12,402 nt of DNA from a bacterium (GTDB taxonomy: Bacteria > Bacteroidota > Ignavibacteria > Kapaibacteriales > Kapaibacteriaceae): assembly GCA_020050895.1 (NCBI GenBank), contig JAGVJW010000230.1, positions 1 to 12,402 on the forward strand, read 5' to 3'. The notes beneath the pieces were generated by a model, which saw only the letters and a list, made by a program, of their open reading frames with translations, had not been told where the DNA came from and made no database searches. The position numbers and the translations under genes were made by a program. This document shows, in pieces, positions 1-8,082 of the stretch (positions are counted from its first letter, which is position 1; each line of letters starts with the position of its first letter).

Positions 1-1
1 A

Positions 2-2290
2 TCGAATATTTCTGACATTGATATTTCTCCTGTAAAGCGAAAGCTTTTCCGGTCGACGCTTGCGGACTTTGTGATGTTCGTCCATGCATTCGATCTCGGC
101 AGACTAGATGCCAACGAGCTAGCCCTGGCAGTTGATGGCGTGCTCTCGTGGTGCTTTCAACAATTTGGTACACCAGTTCCAACAATCGATGCTATCGACC
201 TTGCCTTAAGTACCATTCATATCGTCTCATTATCGGAGCGGGATATTCCGCAGGTCCTCGAGGTTGGCTCCACTCTTGGAGCTTTTGGCGTAAGAGTGCG
301 GCTCTTCCATCCGCTGTGCGACACGCGTGTATACGCCCCATCCGAAGCTGAGGAACGGCTTGTATTGCTTCGATCTCTCGGTCGGCTTCGCGATCCATCG
401 GATTTACGCATCATCCGACGTCACGAAGACACCGACCATCCATGGGACCTTGTTTGCATTTCGCTAACGCACGTTTCTGAGCGACACAGATTGTTGCTTT
501 TACTACAATCACAAAAGTTATCTGATAACGCCAACGTTGTCGTCTTTGCTCCTCTTGCCGCATTGCGCGACGCTGAATTCGCAGATGTTCGCCGTGTTCT
601 TCTCGAGCGGTTCAGACTTCGCTGGGTATTAACGGCCGATGCAGAGCCACTTGCGATTCCCGATAATGGAACGTGCTGCATAGTTGCGGAATTTCGCGCG
701 GGCTTCGATTCACAAGCGCTTCATGAGCGTTATTCTGAATTCGACACAACGATGGCGCAATTCGCATTTCTTCGGAAGCCATTATCGTCTGTTGTTTCTC
801 GCGCCGAATCTGTTCGCGATCTATCCAATACCCGTAAGGAGCAACTCTCGACCTTTATCAGGTATTTGTCGGCATCTGAACGCGGTAAAATCAATGATGA
901 AGTCGTCGTTAGAAAAGTTGCCTCAGGCGAACTCCGTTCGAGGTCTGCATCCGCCGAGGGTGGGTGGGACGATTTAATCATTCCACCTGATGTAATTGCT
1001 TCCATCCTGCGCAAGCTGGCTGGAAAAATCGTTGCTCTCAGGAAAATTGCAACTGTGTCAGGGGGCTTGCGAACTGGTGCAACAGATGTTCTGGCACCAC
1101 GCATCGCGGAAATAGCAGAAGAGCATCTGGAGGAAAACTTTTTACAGCATAACGGAATCGATAGTGTTCTTATCACTTCCGCAGACGAGCTTGACTGCAT
1201 TGCCGGAATTCCTGCATCGGACCGACGATTGTTAATCCTACCCGAAGACAAATCTGCAATGGATGGAACGAGGGTGCTTCAGCGAATTGAACGGGCCGAA
1301 CTCGACGGTGTCCATGAACGTCCAACCGTCAGGACGAGAAAGCCGTGGTGGTTTCTTCGCGATCTTGATATTCCCCATTTGTTTATTCCCCGACAGGTTC
1401 GTTATCGGTGGCTTGTTGCCATTAACAAAACAAATGCATTCGTTTCCGATTCTTTCATCGAGATTCAATTACATGAGCCAGCATATACCGAAGCATTGGC
1501 ACTGTGGATGAATTCATCTCTGGGGATGTTTCTCAGCGAACTCGTAAGGAGCCACACACACGTGTTTGAGGTTACAGCTCGCGACGTCCAGGAATTTCCC
1601 GTCCCTACAGATGACATGCTGAAGATTATCGATGTACGGCGGTTCAAGCAACTGCTGCATCGTCGGTCCGGAACAATCCTCCAAGAGTTTGGAACCGAGG
1701 ACGCCGATGTTGTAAGGCCGAATATGATCCGGCGCGACCGTTTACGTTTAGATCAGTATTTCATGCACGACATGTTTGGGTTTACCGAAGAAGAAACGCG
1801 TTGGGTATATCGATTCGCACTTGCATGGCTTACTTCGTCGACCAATGTGCGCCACCTTGCTAATGCACTTGCCGCCGAAATCATGCTGCGTCATCGTGTG
1901 CGCCCTATGCGTGAATGGTATACAACTCGCATCGAACAGTTGCCGGCATCGGCACAACGGACAATCATCATACCACCAGGTGTGACGCATGCAGAAAGTT
2001 CGCGATCGATGTTTGGCTGGCAGGTATCTCTTTTCCGCGGTAATAAGACAGACGATGTGCTTGAATGTACCTGTGCTGAAGAATCCGAGATGTTAGAATT
2101 ATTGATCAATCTCGGGAAACGGTATATCGATATCCCGATGGATCCGCCCCTTATCGCAGAAGTATTAGCTCTTTCCAAAACGTTTTCTGCAGACCTGGAG
2201 CGTTCGATAAAAGAATTAACTGAGCCCCTTCCAGAAGATATCAGAGAAACCGTTGGTAACGCCGTGCGAGCCGTGATGATGGAGGCATGA
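2..2290 (+). CDS. N6-adenine DNA methyltransferase-like protein, 5' end outside window
   Basis: The frame is open to the first base of the window, so the GTG/ATG at 71-76 is probably internal and the true start lies upstream. Numbered from the GTG at 71, residues about 125-215 look like the second half of a methyltransferase Rossmann fold: a strand ending WDLVCISLTH, then VVVFAPLAAL, a helix with VRRVLLERF, and a closing strand CCIVAEF. This matches the order in type I/IIG N6-adenine methylases, but the NPPY/F catalytic motif expected after the first strand is replaced by CISLTH. Residues about 340-510 resemble a TaqI-like target-recognition region (SGGLRTGATDV, then IPRQVRYRW, then LWMNSSLGMFLSEL and FPVP). 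About 230 further C-terminal residues are unassigned. It could be a divergent or catalytically dead methylase or specificity subunit; the SAM motif, if present, would be upstream. No restriction subunit is visible. The stop lies 16 bases before dprA. Confidence 0.6.
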   Translation, partial: SNISDIDISPVKRKLFRSTLADFVMFVHAFDLGRLDANELALAVDGVLSWCFQQFGTPVPTIDAIDLALSTIHIVSLSERDIPQVLEVGSTLGAFGVRVRLFHPLCDTRVYAPSEAEERLVLLRSLGRLRDPSDLRIIRRHEDTDHPWDLVCISLTHVSERHRLLLLLQSQKLSDNANVVVFAPLAALRDAEFADVRRVLLERFRLRWVLTADAEPLAIPDNGTCCIVAEFRAGFDSQALHERYSEFDTTMAQFAFLRKPLSSVVSRAESVRDLSNTRKEQLSTFIRYLSASERGKINDEVVVRKVASGELRSRSASAEGGWDDLIIPPDVIASILRKLAGKIVALRKIATVSGGLRTGATDVLAPRIAEIAEEHLEENFLQHNGIDSVLITSADELDCIAGIPASDRRLLILPEDKSAMDGTRVLQRIERAELDGVHERPTVRTRKPWWFLRDLDIPHLFIPRQVRYRWLVAINKTNAFVSDSFIEIQLHEPAYTEALALWMNSSLGMFLSELVRSHTHVFEVTARDVQEFPVPTDDMLKIIDVRRFKQLLHRRSGTILQEFGTEDADVVRPNMIRRDRLRLDQYFMHDMFGFTEEETRWVYRFALAWLTSSTNVRHLANALAAEIMLRHRVRPMREWYTTRIEQLPASAQRTIIIPPGVTHAESSRSMFGWQVSLFRGNKTDDVLECTCAEESEMLELLINLGKRYIDIPMDPPLIAEVLALSKTFSADLERSIKELTEPLPEDIRETVGNAVRAVMMEA

Positions 2291-2306
2291 TACGTCACGC
2301 AATAAA

Positions 2307-3350
2307 ATGCCAGCGGCACATTACTGCATGTCTTGGACACATCGCGACATTCTAACCCTGTATCTATTTGGCAAGCTCACCCATGCAGATCGCATAAGAC
2401 TCATTGAGAATCACCCCTCGGTTGAGAGCGCACTCGGCGAGATTGGAGCATTCGATCCCGATAAAGGCATCGTTGACCAGTGGATTACCGATTGCCGTGA
2501 TCATAACGTCGGCATTGTTTCCTTATGGGACACTGAATACCCCACGCGGCTGAAAGGCATCGACTCTCCGCCTCCAATTCTCTTTGTATGGGGCAACCTA
2601 CCCGACAATGATTCACCCACAATAGCAATCGTGGGGACGCGATCCTGCACTGCACAACATGGCAAACCTGCAACCGATACATTAGTAGCAGAACTCGTTA
2701 AGTCACGTTGTACAATTGTAAGCGGTCTGGCGAATGGTATCGACATGCTTGCACATGATGCATGCTGCAAATCCGGTGGCGTTACCATTGCAGTGATTGC
2801 AAGCGGCATCGGACGCATTACACCTTCTGTGGCACAACAGATGGCAGAAACAATTGTTAAGAAAGGCGGAGCTGTTGTCTCTGAACATCCGCATCATGTT
2901 GCAGCGCTACCCCCGTACTTCCCCGCCCGGAACCGCATTATCAGTGGTCTTAGCGATGCCGTTGTTGTTGTTGAAAGCAAGGAAACGGGGGGAGCATTAA
3001 TAACAGCTCAATTTGCACGCAAACAAAACAGACAGGTATGGGCTCTTCCGGGCTTCATAACATCATCGCGAAGCGTTGGCACCAACAACATGATTCGTGA
3101 CGGTCTGGCAAGAATATTGTGTTCACCAAGCGAATTACTCACTGCATTGGGTGTTGACCACAATCAGGAACCAAGGAAACGAGCCCTGCCCGTTGATCTT
3201 GAAATATTAGGCCCAGAGGCGATTCACATCGATACCATCTCATCACTCTGGTCATGCACTGTTGGGGTGGCAATATCGCGCCTCATCCAATACGAATTCG
3301 ATGGATTAGTGCGTCAGCTTCCAGGAAGCTTTTTCTCAATCAATCGCTAA
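2307..3350 (+). CDS. dprA: DNA processing protein DprA (Smf)
   Basis: DprA binds incoming single-stranded DNA in the cytoplasm and loads RecA on it during natural transformation. The 347-residue product has the family's full layout. An N-terminal helical (SAM-like) region covers about 1-75. The Rossmann-like core follows, with YPTRL (78-82), PPILFVWGNL (89-98), IAIVGTRSC (106-114), SGLANGIDMLAH (139-150), FPARNRIISGLS (205-216), KETGGALITA (225-234) and GTNNMIRDGL (258-267). A C-terminal winged-helix segment spans about 295-347. Length is near the usual 350-380. The start is uncertain: ATG 2307 follows an in-frame TGA at 2277, but ATG 2328 (MSWTHRD) fits the usual N-terminus better. Neither has a Shine-Dalgarno; the GGAGG at 2281-2285 is over 20 bases upstream. 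The gene follows the methyltransferase-like gene by 16 bases and may be cotranscribed with it. Confidence 0.95.
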   Translation: MPAAHYCMSWTHRDILTLYLFGKLTHADRIRLIENHPSVESALGEIGAFDPDKGIVDQWITDCRDHNVGIVSLWDTEYPTRLKGIDSPPPILFVWGNLPDNDSPTIAIVGTRSCTAQHGKPATDTLVAELVKSRCTIVSGLANGIDMLAHDACCKSGGVTIAVIASGIGRITPSVAQQMAETIVKKGGAVVSEHPHHVAALPPYFPARNRIISGLSDAVVVVESKETGGALITAQFARKQNRQVWALPGFITSSRSVGTNNMIRDGLARILCSPSELLTALGVDHNQEPRKRALPVDLEILGPEAIHIDTISSLWSCTVGVAISRLIQYEFDGLVRQLPGSFFSINR

Positions 3351-3390
3351 CACCTATGGTGATGCGCAGCATGAACGCAGCCGACCTACC

Positions 3391-3397
3391 TAATTTG
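3391..3397 (+). promoter_or_regulatory. Possible -7 box before fni (TAATTTG-N4-ATG)
   Basis: TAATTTG ends 4 bases before the fni ATG at 3402. It resembles the Bacteroidota -7 element TAnnTTTG but is one spacer base short. The TTTG-N4-ATG spacing is the same as at the two exact boxes before menG and pyrE, which is the main reason to list it. No TTG -33 element is seen at the usual distance. Confidence 0.3.
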
Positions 3398-3401
3398 CAG
3401 G

Positions 3402-4412
3402 ATGCATACGCCATCCCGTAAGCAAGAACATGTTGAAGTTGTTCTGACGTCTGATGTTCATTTTCGCAACAAGTCTAATGGTCTCGACGACGTAGAACTC
3501 CCTTACAATGCCCTGCCAGAAATCGACTTCGACGAAGTTGATACAAGCATCGTATTCCTCGGCAAGCCTCTTAAACAGCCACTGATGGTTACTGGTATGA
3601 CGGGGGGCTATCCAGATGCAGAACACATCAATCGCACGATTGCTCTTGCATGTGCTCAAACGGCCACTGCATTCTGTGTAGGATCCATGCGAGCCGCAAT
3701 CGAAGACCCTTCGCTGGAGTCGACCTATTCTGTTGTAAAAGAGTTTTCATCCGACATCCCAATAATTGCAAACATCGGCGGTGTGCAGCTTGTTGAATGG
3801 CACACCGAAGGGTCTTTGCTGAAGAACACGCAGCATCTGTGCACCATAATCAATGCTTCTGCATTAGCGATTCATCTTAATCCGTTGCAGGAGATGCTGC
3901 AGCCCGAAGGACAGCCACGGTTTTGTGGTGTCACTGATGCTATAGCAACCATCGTTGATGAGTTGGATTGGCCGATTATCGTTAAAGAAGTTGGAGCCGG
4001 AATTTCCGCTAACGTTGCCCGCAGACTCAGTGATGTTGGAGTAGAGATGATCGACGTAGCCGGCGCAGGAGGAACGTCCTGGGCCGGAGTTGAGATTATG
4101 CGGCGCTCAGATCAGAACGAAACACTGGATTATTGGGACGTTGGAATACCAACGGCGGAATGCATTAAACAATGCAAGGGAATCGTGCCCATACTAATTG
4201 CCAGCGGAGGCATCGGCAGTGGCACACACATTGCACATGCTATTGCACTAGGAGCAACGTTGTGTGGTGCGGCACAGCCTGTTCTAAGGGCAGCAATATC
4301 TGCAGGCACTAACGGTATTGAACATCTGATAGCCCAATGGAAGCTCGATCTGAAAAGAAGAATGTTTTTATCAGGTTCAAAGACATTAGCTGACCTCCGT
4401 GGAATCCTATAA
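3402..4412 (+). CDS. fni: Type 2 isopentenyl-diphosphate delta-isomerase (FMN- and NADPH-dependent)
   Basis: The enzyme interconverts isopentenyl and dimethylallyl diphosphate in the cytoplasm using reduced FMN and Mg2+, giving the starter for prenyl chain synthesis. The 336-residue product is the usual length for the family and is a TIM barrel with the known landmarks: RKQEH (6-10), MTGG (66-69), GSMR (94-97, often GSQR), the metal/substrate motif HLNPLQE (158-164), KEVGAG (195-200), the FMN-phosphate segment GAGGTSW (221-227) and ASGGIGSG (267-274). The ATG at 3402 places RKxxH at its normal distance from the N-terminus. The start has no useful Shine-Dalgarno, but a TAATTTG box lies 4 bases upstream. 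The next gene, a prenyl diphosphate synthase that uses the product, overlaps the 3' end by 14 bases. This makes a joint transcript and coupled translation likely. Confidence 0.95.
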   Translation: MHTPSRKQEHVEVVLTSDVHFRNKSNGLDDVELPYNALPEIDFDEVDTSIVFLGKPLKQPLMVTGMTGGYPDAEHINRTIALACAQTATAFCVGSMRAAIEDPSLESTYSVVKEFSSDIPIIANIGGVQLVEWHTEGSLLKNTQHLCTIINASALAIHLNPLQEMLQPEGQPRFCGVTDAIATIVDELDWPIIVKEVGAGISANVARRLSDVGVEMIDVAGAGGTSWAGVEIMRRSDQNETLDYWDVGIPTAECIKQCKGIVPILIASGGIGSGTHIAHAIALGATLCGAAQPVLRAAISAGTNGIEHLIAQWKLDLKRRMFLSGSKTLADLRGIL

Positions 4413-5367
4413 GACAATCATCGAAGAGGGACTCAGGTCAGCCCTGAGCACATATCTGCATCCAGGACAGCTTTATGACCCCATTCGTTATCTCATTGAA
4501 GGGGGAGGTAAACGCATACGTCCGCTGCTAACACTCCTTGCATGCGAAACAGCCTGCGCCGAAGCCGGAAGAGCGGTTAATGCAGCAATTGCTGTTGAGA
4601 TGCTGCATGCGTTCACACTTGTGCACGACGACATTATGGACAATTCCGAAATACGTCGCGGCAGATTAACTGTGCACAAAAAGTGGAACGCAAACGCTGC
4701 AATACTCACCGGCGACGTGATGATCGGCATCGCATTACGTCTGCTTGGAAAGGACGCGCATCACTGTGTTCAGCCGTTGAAAGTCTTCGACGCATTCACC
4801 AACGGGCTCATCCGTGTATGCGAAGGACAGGCTCTTGATATGTGGCATTTGAATTCGCCACACGTAACGTCTGACGACTACCTTGCCATGATTGACTTAA
4901 AAACAGCAAAACTCCTCGAGACTGCCGTGGAAGTTGGCGCCTGTATTGGCAATGCATCAGATCAGCATATTACCGCTCTCAAAGAATTTGCCCATGATAT
5001 AGGATTAGCATTTCAATTAAATGATGATCTTTTAGACCTCACAGGTGGTGAACAATTTGGAAAGACAGCCGGTGGAGACATCGTCCAGGGAAAGCGAACA
5101 TGGCTTATGATAACGCTTAGAGATTCCGTTCGAGGTGAACAAGACAGCAGCGTTGTGAGCGAATTCTTTGAGAATAATGGTTTGCATCGCAGTCGCATAC
5201 CGGAAGTACGGTCGCTCATGGAAACCTACGGAATCCTCGATCGGGCAAGGGCTCTCATTGAAAGTCTTACACTCACGGCACAATCGCATCTTTCAGCGGT
5301 ACCCGACTGCGATGCCAGGAAGAACCTTGAGCGGCTCACACTTCAACTGATGGAGCGCCAGCACTAG
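4399..5367 (+). CDS. Short-chain polyprenyl diphosphate synthase (FPP/GGPP type)
   Basis: The enzyme condenses IPP onto allylic diphosphates to make linear trans-prenyl diphosphates for quinones, lipid carriers and other isoprenoids. The 322-residue, all-helical product shows GGGKRIRP (35-42), the first aspartate-rich motif DDIMD (77-81) followed by RRG, a mid-chain KTAKLLETA (168-176), the second motif DDLLD (209-213) and GKTAGGDIVQGKRT (221-234). Phe72 lies five residues before the first motif. In this family a bulky residue there usually stops growth at C15-C20, while long-chain synthases tend to carry Ala, so a short product is inferred. There is no two-residue insertion in the first motif. 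The start is GTG at 4399, inside the fni coding sequence; the next in-frame Met is too far downstream to leave GGGKR intact. It may be named ispA or a GGPP synthase; sequence alone does not settle which. Confidence 0.92.
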   Translation: MESYKTIIEEGLRSALSTYLHPGQLYDPIRYLIEGGGKRIRPLLTLLACETACAEAGRAVNAAIAVEMLHAFTLVHDDIMDNSEIRRGRLTVHKKWNANAAILTGDVMIGIALRLLGKDAHHCVQPLKVFDAFTNGLIRVCEGQALDMWHLNSPHVTSDDYLAMIDLKTAKLLETAVEVGACIGNASDQHITALKEFAHDIGLAFQLNDDLLDLTGGEQFGKTAGGDIVQGKRTWLMITLRDSVRGEQDSSVVSEFFENNGLHRSRIPEVRSLMETYGILDRARALIESLTLTAQSHLSAVPDCDARKNLERLTLQLMERQH

Positions 5368-5377
5368 TTTCGCATCT

Positions 5378-6706
5378 ATGCACATAACGATTGTAGGCGC
5401 TGCACGAAGCGGCCTGGCGGCTGCACTGCTTGCGCAGCGCGATGGCGACAGGGTATTTGTTACCGATGCTATTGAACCGGGAAAGGCAGCCGACAGAATT
5501 CGTCTGCTTGATGATGCAGGCATTGAACACGAATTTGGACGTCATACCGAGCGAAGTCTCAAAGCCGACCTCATCGTTGTTTCGCCTGGAGTGCCCCCTT
5601 CAAATCCAATTCGCATGAGGGCATCGGAAGAAGGGATTGAAGTGATAGGAGAACTAGAATTTGCCTGGCGGCATCTCAGCAACACAATTGTTGCAATTAC
5701 AGGAACAAACGGCAAGACAACAACTACTTCGTTAACATCTCACATCCTGAACAACGGCGGCGTAAGATCGGTAGTTGCAGGTAATATTGGAGCGCCTCTC
5801 TCAAGCATCGTATCAGCTGTTGACGCCGATACAGTAATCGTCGTCGAGGTCAGCTCATATCAATTGGATACAATAAAGCTTTTTAAACCAAACGTGAGTG
5901 TTTTGCTGAATATTACTCCCGATCATACATCGTATCATGGAACATTTGAACAGTACGTTAATGCAAAGTGGAAAATATTCGCTCGACAAGCAGAGGATGA
6001 TATTGTAGTTTTGAATGCGGATGATGCCTACGTAATGCAGGCTCGTCCCAACACCAGAAGTACCACAGCCTTTTTCAGCATCGGCCATGAAGTTGAAGGG
6101 GCATTTGTCCGGGGGGACGAAGTGGTATTACGTTGGCAGCAAACAGAGGAGCGTCTTATGCCTACACGTCGTATCGGTGTGCCGGGATTACATAACGTTT
6201 ACAATTCCATGGCTGCCGCACTTGCAGCACGTGCCTTGGAGGTTAGCAGCGAGAGTATCCGCAACTCGCTGAGTAGTTTCAATGGTGTGGAACACAGACT
6301 TGAAACTGTACGCGTTCTCAACGGCGTACGTTGGATCAACGACTCCAAAGCAACGAACATTAATGCCGCATGGTATGCTCTTTCGAGTTTCGACAGGCCC
6401 CTGGTGTGGATTGCCGGCGGAAGGGCCGACAACAACGATTATTCCTCACTCGATGAACTCGTTGCCACCAATGCCAAAGCTATTATCTGCATTGGTGAGG
6501 AGGCGACGGCAATTTTTAACCACTGGTGTACGCTGAAACGCTGTGTGAAGGCACACACGTTGTCAGAAGCAGTGCAATACGCCGCCGATGCTGCAGAAGC
6601 AGACGACATCGTGTTATTCTCTCCGGCGTGCAAGTCTTTTGATATGTTCTCAGACTTTGAGGAGCGCGGAAGAATGTTCAAGGAATTTGTGCAGCAGCTC
6701 GGATAG
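5378..6706 (+). CDS. murD: UDP-N-acetylmuramoylalanine--D-glutamate ligase
   Basis: MurD adds D-glutamate to UDP-MurNAc-L-Ala with ATP, the second amino-acid step of cytoplasmic peptidoglycan precursor synthesis. The 442-residue product has all three Mur-ligase domains. The N-terminal UDP-binding Rossmann domain carries GAARSGLA (7-14) and SPGVPPSNP (69-77). The central ATPase domain has the P-loop GTNGKTTT (109-116), EVSSYQLD (157-164), NITPDH (178-183) and AKWKIF (196-201), whose Lys197 matches the carbamylated lysine of E. coli MurD. The C-terminal domain has VEHRLE (304-309), NDSKATN (321-327), AGGRADNNDY and SPACKSFDMFSDFEERG near the end. The ATG lies 10 bases after the prenyl synthase stop, so the gene probably ends that transcript. 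It stands apart from other cell-division/cell-wall (dcw) genes, none of which is seen here. The TAG stop is followed at once by an in-frame TAA. Confidence 0.96.
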   Translation: MHITIVGAARSGLAAALLAQRDGDRVFVTDAIEPGKAADRIRLLDDAGIEHEFGRHTERSLKADLIVVSPGVPPSNPIRMRASEEGIEVIGELEFAWRHLSNTIVAITGTNGKTTTTSLTSHILNNGGVRSVVAGNIGAPLSSIVSAVDADTVIVVEVSSYQLDTIKLFKPNVSVLLNITPDHTSYHGTFEQYVNAKWKIFARQAEDDIVVLNADDAYVMQARPNTRSTTAFFSIGHEVEGAFVRGDEVVLRWQQTEERLMPTRRIGVPGLHNVYNSMAAALAARALEVSSESIRNSLSSFNGVEHRLETVRVLNGVRWINDSKATNINAAWYALSSFDRPLVWIAGGRADNNDYSSLDELVATNAKAIICIGEEATAIFNHWCTLKRCVKAHTLSEAVQYAADAAEADDIVLFSPACKSFDMFSDFEERGRMFKEFVQQLG

Positions 6707-6728
6707 TAAGTTTATTTACCTCTTTTTT
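6706..6728 (+). terminator. Weak candidate intrinsic terminator after murD
   Basis: GTAAG and TTTAC at 6706-6719 can pair as a 5-base stem (one G-U pair) around a 4-base loop, followed by a T-rich run with six consecutive Ts at 6723-6728. The position, directly after murD and before the convergent xth, fits a terminator, but the stem is short and AT-rich. No matching hairpin with a T-run was seen for the minus-strand transcript. Confidence 0.3.
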
Positions 6729-6749
6729 AGCACACTTGCCAGGTCATAC

Positions 6750-7520
6750 TTACGGATTCAGGACGATCCCTACCGGGCAATGATCGCTGCCCATAACTTC
6801 GGGCGAAATCCATGCATTTTTTAATGCCGGACGGAGTTCGGGTGTAATCCAATGGTAGTCGATACGCCAACCTACATTGCGCTCCCTGGCACGGGTAAAC
6901 GTGTCCCAGTATGTGTACTGCTGTGGTTCGTCGGGATGATATTCCCGAAACGTATCAATCCATCCGGCACTCACCATATCATCGAGTTTGGCGCGTTCTT
7001 CGGGAAGAAAGCCCGTGGTTTTAACGTTTTCTTTTGGCCGAGCCAGATCAATTACTTTATGGGCAATGTTATAATCACCGCAAATAACAATTCCCTTTCC
7101 ATTGCTGCGCTGTTCTGCACATCGCTTTAGTACGGCATCATAGAAGCGAAGCTTGAACGGTACGCGCTTATTTTCAGCGCCCCCATTGGGGAAATAAATG
7201 TTGTAGAGAATAAAGGAACCAAAATCAAGCTCGAGAATCCTTCCTTCCACATCGAATTCCTCGATACCAAGCTTTTCATTTACCGATTCAGGCTTTATTC
7301 GGGAAAGAATACCAACACCGGAGTATCCACTGCGAGAAGTGCATGAATGCCAAAACGTACTGTAATGGTCGAGATTCCTGATAGTATCAGGAATCTTGCT
7401 CAGATCAGCCTTAGTTTCTTGTATGCAGATTATATCGGCCTTCGCTTGTTTTACCCAGTCTGCAAACCCTTTGTTCAGTGCCGCTCTAATCCCATTCACA
7501 TTCCAGCTTAGAATTTTCAC
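6750..7520 (-). CDS. xth: Exodeoxyribonuclease III (AP endonuclease, ExoA/Xth family)
   Basis: The enzyme cuts DNA at abasic sites and trims 3' ends in base excision repair, using Mg2+. The 256-residue product is full length for the EEP-fold family. It shows WNVNGIRAA (6-14, with Asn7), QETKA (34-38, metal ligand Glu35), SGYSGVGILSR (64-74), NIYFPNG (107-113), CGDYNIAH (147-154, with Asp149 and Asn151), GFLPEER (170-176), the segment with WRIDYHW (218-224) and the terminal GSDHCPV (244-250) containing the catalytic Asp-His pair. The start is GTG at 7520, overlapping the pyrE stop in GTGA, so its translation is probably coupled to pyrE. It is the last gene of the minus-strand run and converges on murD with 43 bases between stops. 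The symbol could equally be xthA or exoA. Confidence 0.95.
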   Translation of the reverse strand: MKILSWNVNGIRAALNKGFADWVKQAKADIICIQETKADLSKIPDTIRNLDHYSTFWHSCTSRSGYSGVGILSRIKPESVNEKLGIEEFDVEGRILELDFGSFILYNIYFPNGGAENKRVPFKLRFYDAVLKRCAEQRSNGKGIVICGDYNIAHKVIDLARPKENVKTTGFLPEERAKLDDMVSAGWIDTFREYHPDEPQQYTYWDTFTRARERNVGWRIDYHWITPELRPALKNAWISPEVMGSDHCPVGIVLNP

Positions 7521-8050
7521 GATTCGGTGCCTGCAGATTTTAGTTCAGACATTGTAAATAATGCAAGTAACTCAAGTCCGTGCATTCTTAGCGACTCCCT
7601 CCCGCCCTGTTCCCGATCAATTACGCACAGGACGTGATCGATGCTTGCTCCAAGCATCCGTAGGTCTGCCGTGCTAAGAACAACCTGTCCACCGCTTGTA
7701 ATCACATCTTCTACAACAAGAACACGTTTCCCGGCAACCGATGGACCTTCGGCAAGTTTAGCCGTTCCATAATCCTTTGCTTTTTTCCGAACGAATACAG
7801 CCGGTATGCCGGTTTTCATGCTGAGTGCAGTGGCAATTGCCAAGCCACCCATTTCCAGTCCGGCAAGCATTTCAACTCCCTCGGGTATTATCTGGATAAG
7901 GTGTCTGGCAATTTCAGTCAGAATTTCGGGATTTGATTCAAACTGATATTTATCGAAGTATTCGTTGCTAACAACTCCGCTTCGGAGTGTGAACTCTCCG
8001 GTAAGGTGCGAGCAATCAAATACTGTCTTGGCAAGTTCAATGCGCGTCAT
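7517..8050 (-). CDS. pyrE: Orotate phosphoribosyltransferase
   Basis: PyrE joins orotate and PRPP to give orotidine monophosphate, the fifth step of de novo UMP synthesis in the cytoplasm. The 177-residue product is at the short end of the family's range. It has LRSGVVSNEYFDKY (22-35, orotate side), LAGLEMGGL (62-70), the flexible catalytic loop RKKAKDYGTAKLAEG (88-102), and the PRPP-binding motif VLVVEDVITSGG (110-121), then DREQGG (145-150). These motifs identify it over other type I phosphoribosyltransferases. The ATG at 8050 has no Shine-Dalgarno, but TATTTTTG stands exactly 4 bases upstream, as before menG. This suggests that pyrE and xth may have their own promoter despite lying only 32 bases after menA. 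Its stop overlaps the xth start by 4 bases. Confidence 0.94.
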   Translation of the reverse strand: MTRIELAKTVFDCSHLTGEFTLRSGVVSNEYFDKYQFESNPEILTEIARHLIQIIPEGVEMLAGLEMGGLAIATALSMKTGIPAVFVRKKAKDYGTAKLAEGPSVAGKRVLVVEDVITSGGQVVLSTADLRMLGASIDHVLCVIDREQGGRESLRMHGLELLALFTMSELKSAGTES

Positions 8051-8054
8051 AACG

Positions 8055-8062
8055 CAAAAATA
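8055..8062 (-). promoter_or_regulatory. Candidate -7 promoter box before pyrE
   Basis: On the minus strand this reads TATTTTTG, an exact match to the Bacteroidota -7 consensus TAnnTTTG, ending 4 bases before the pyrE ATG. A transcript from here would begin at or next to the start codon. No TTG -33 element is seen at the usual 19-21 base distance. The identical box before menG supports a real element. Confidence 0.45.
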
Positions 8063-8082
8063 TCACCAGCCGAACATCGCGT

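Noticed and set aside
730..1251. 173-codon open frame on the minus strand inside the methyltransferase-like gene
   Set aside because: Its translation is serine/arginine-rich without recognisable domains, and it lies wholly within a better-supported gene on the other strand.
2..2290. Possible member of a BREX, DISARM or type I restriction defence system
   Set aside because: No partner gene (nuclease, specificity, phosphatase, helicase) is visible; downstream genes are housekeeping. Only the upstream sequence could support such a system.
2287..2306. ATG overlapping the stop of the methyltransferase-like gene, with GGAGG close upstream
   Set aside because: It is out of frame with dprA and encodes only a short unrelated peptide before a stop, so it does not act as the dprA start.
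3351..3361. Small inverted repeat CACC-TAT-GGTG directly after the dprA stop
   Set aside because: The stem is only 4 bases with a 3-base loop and no T-run follows, so it is not supported as a terminator or operator.
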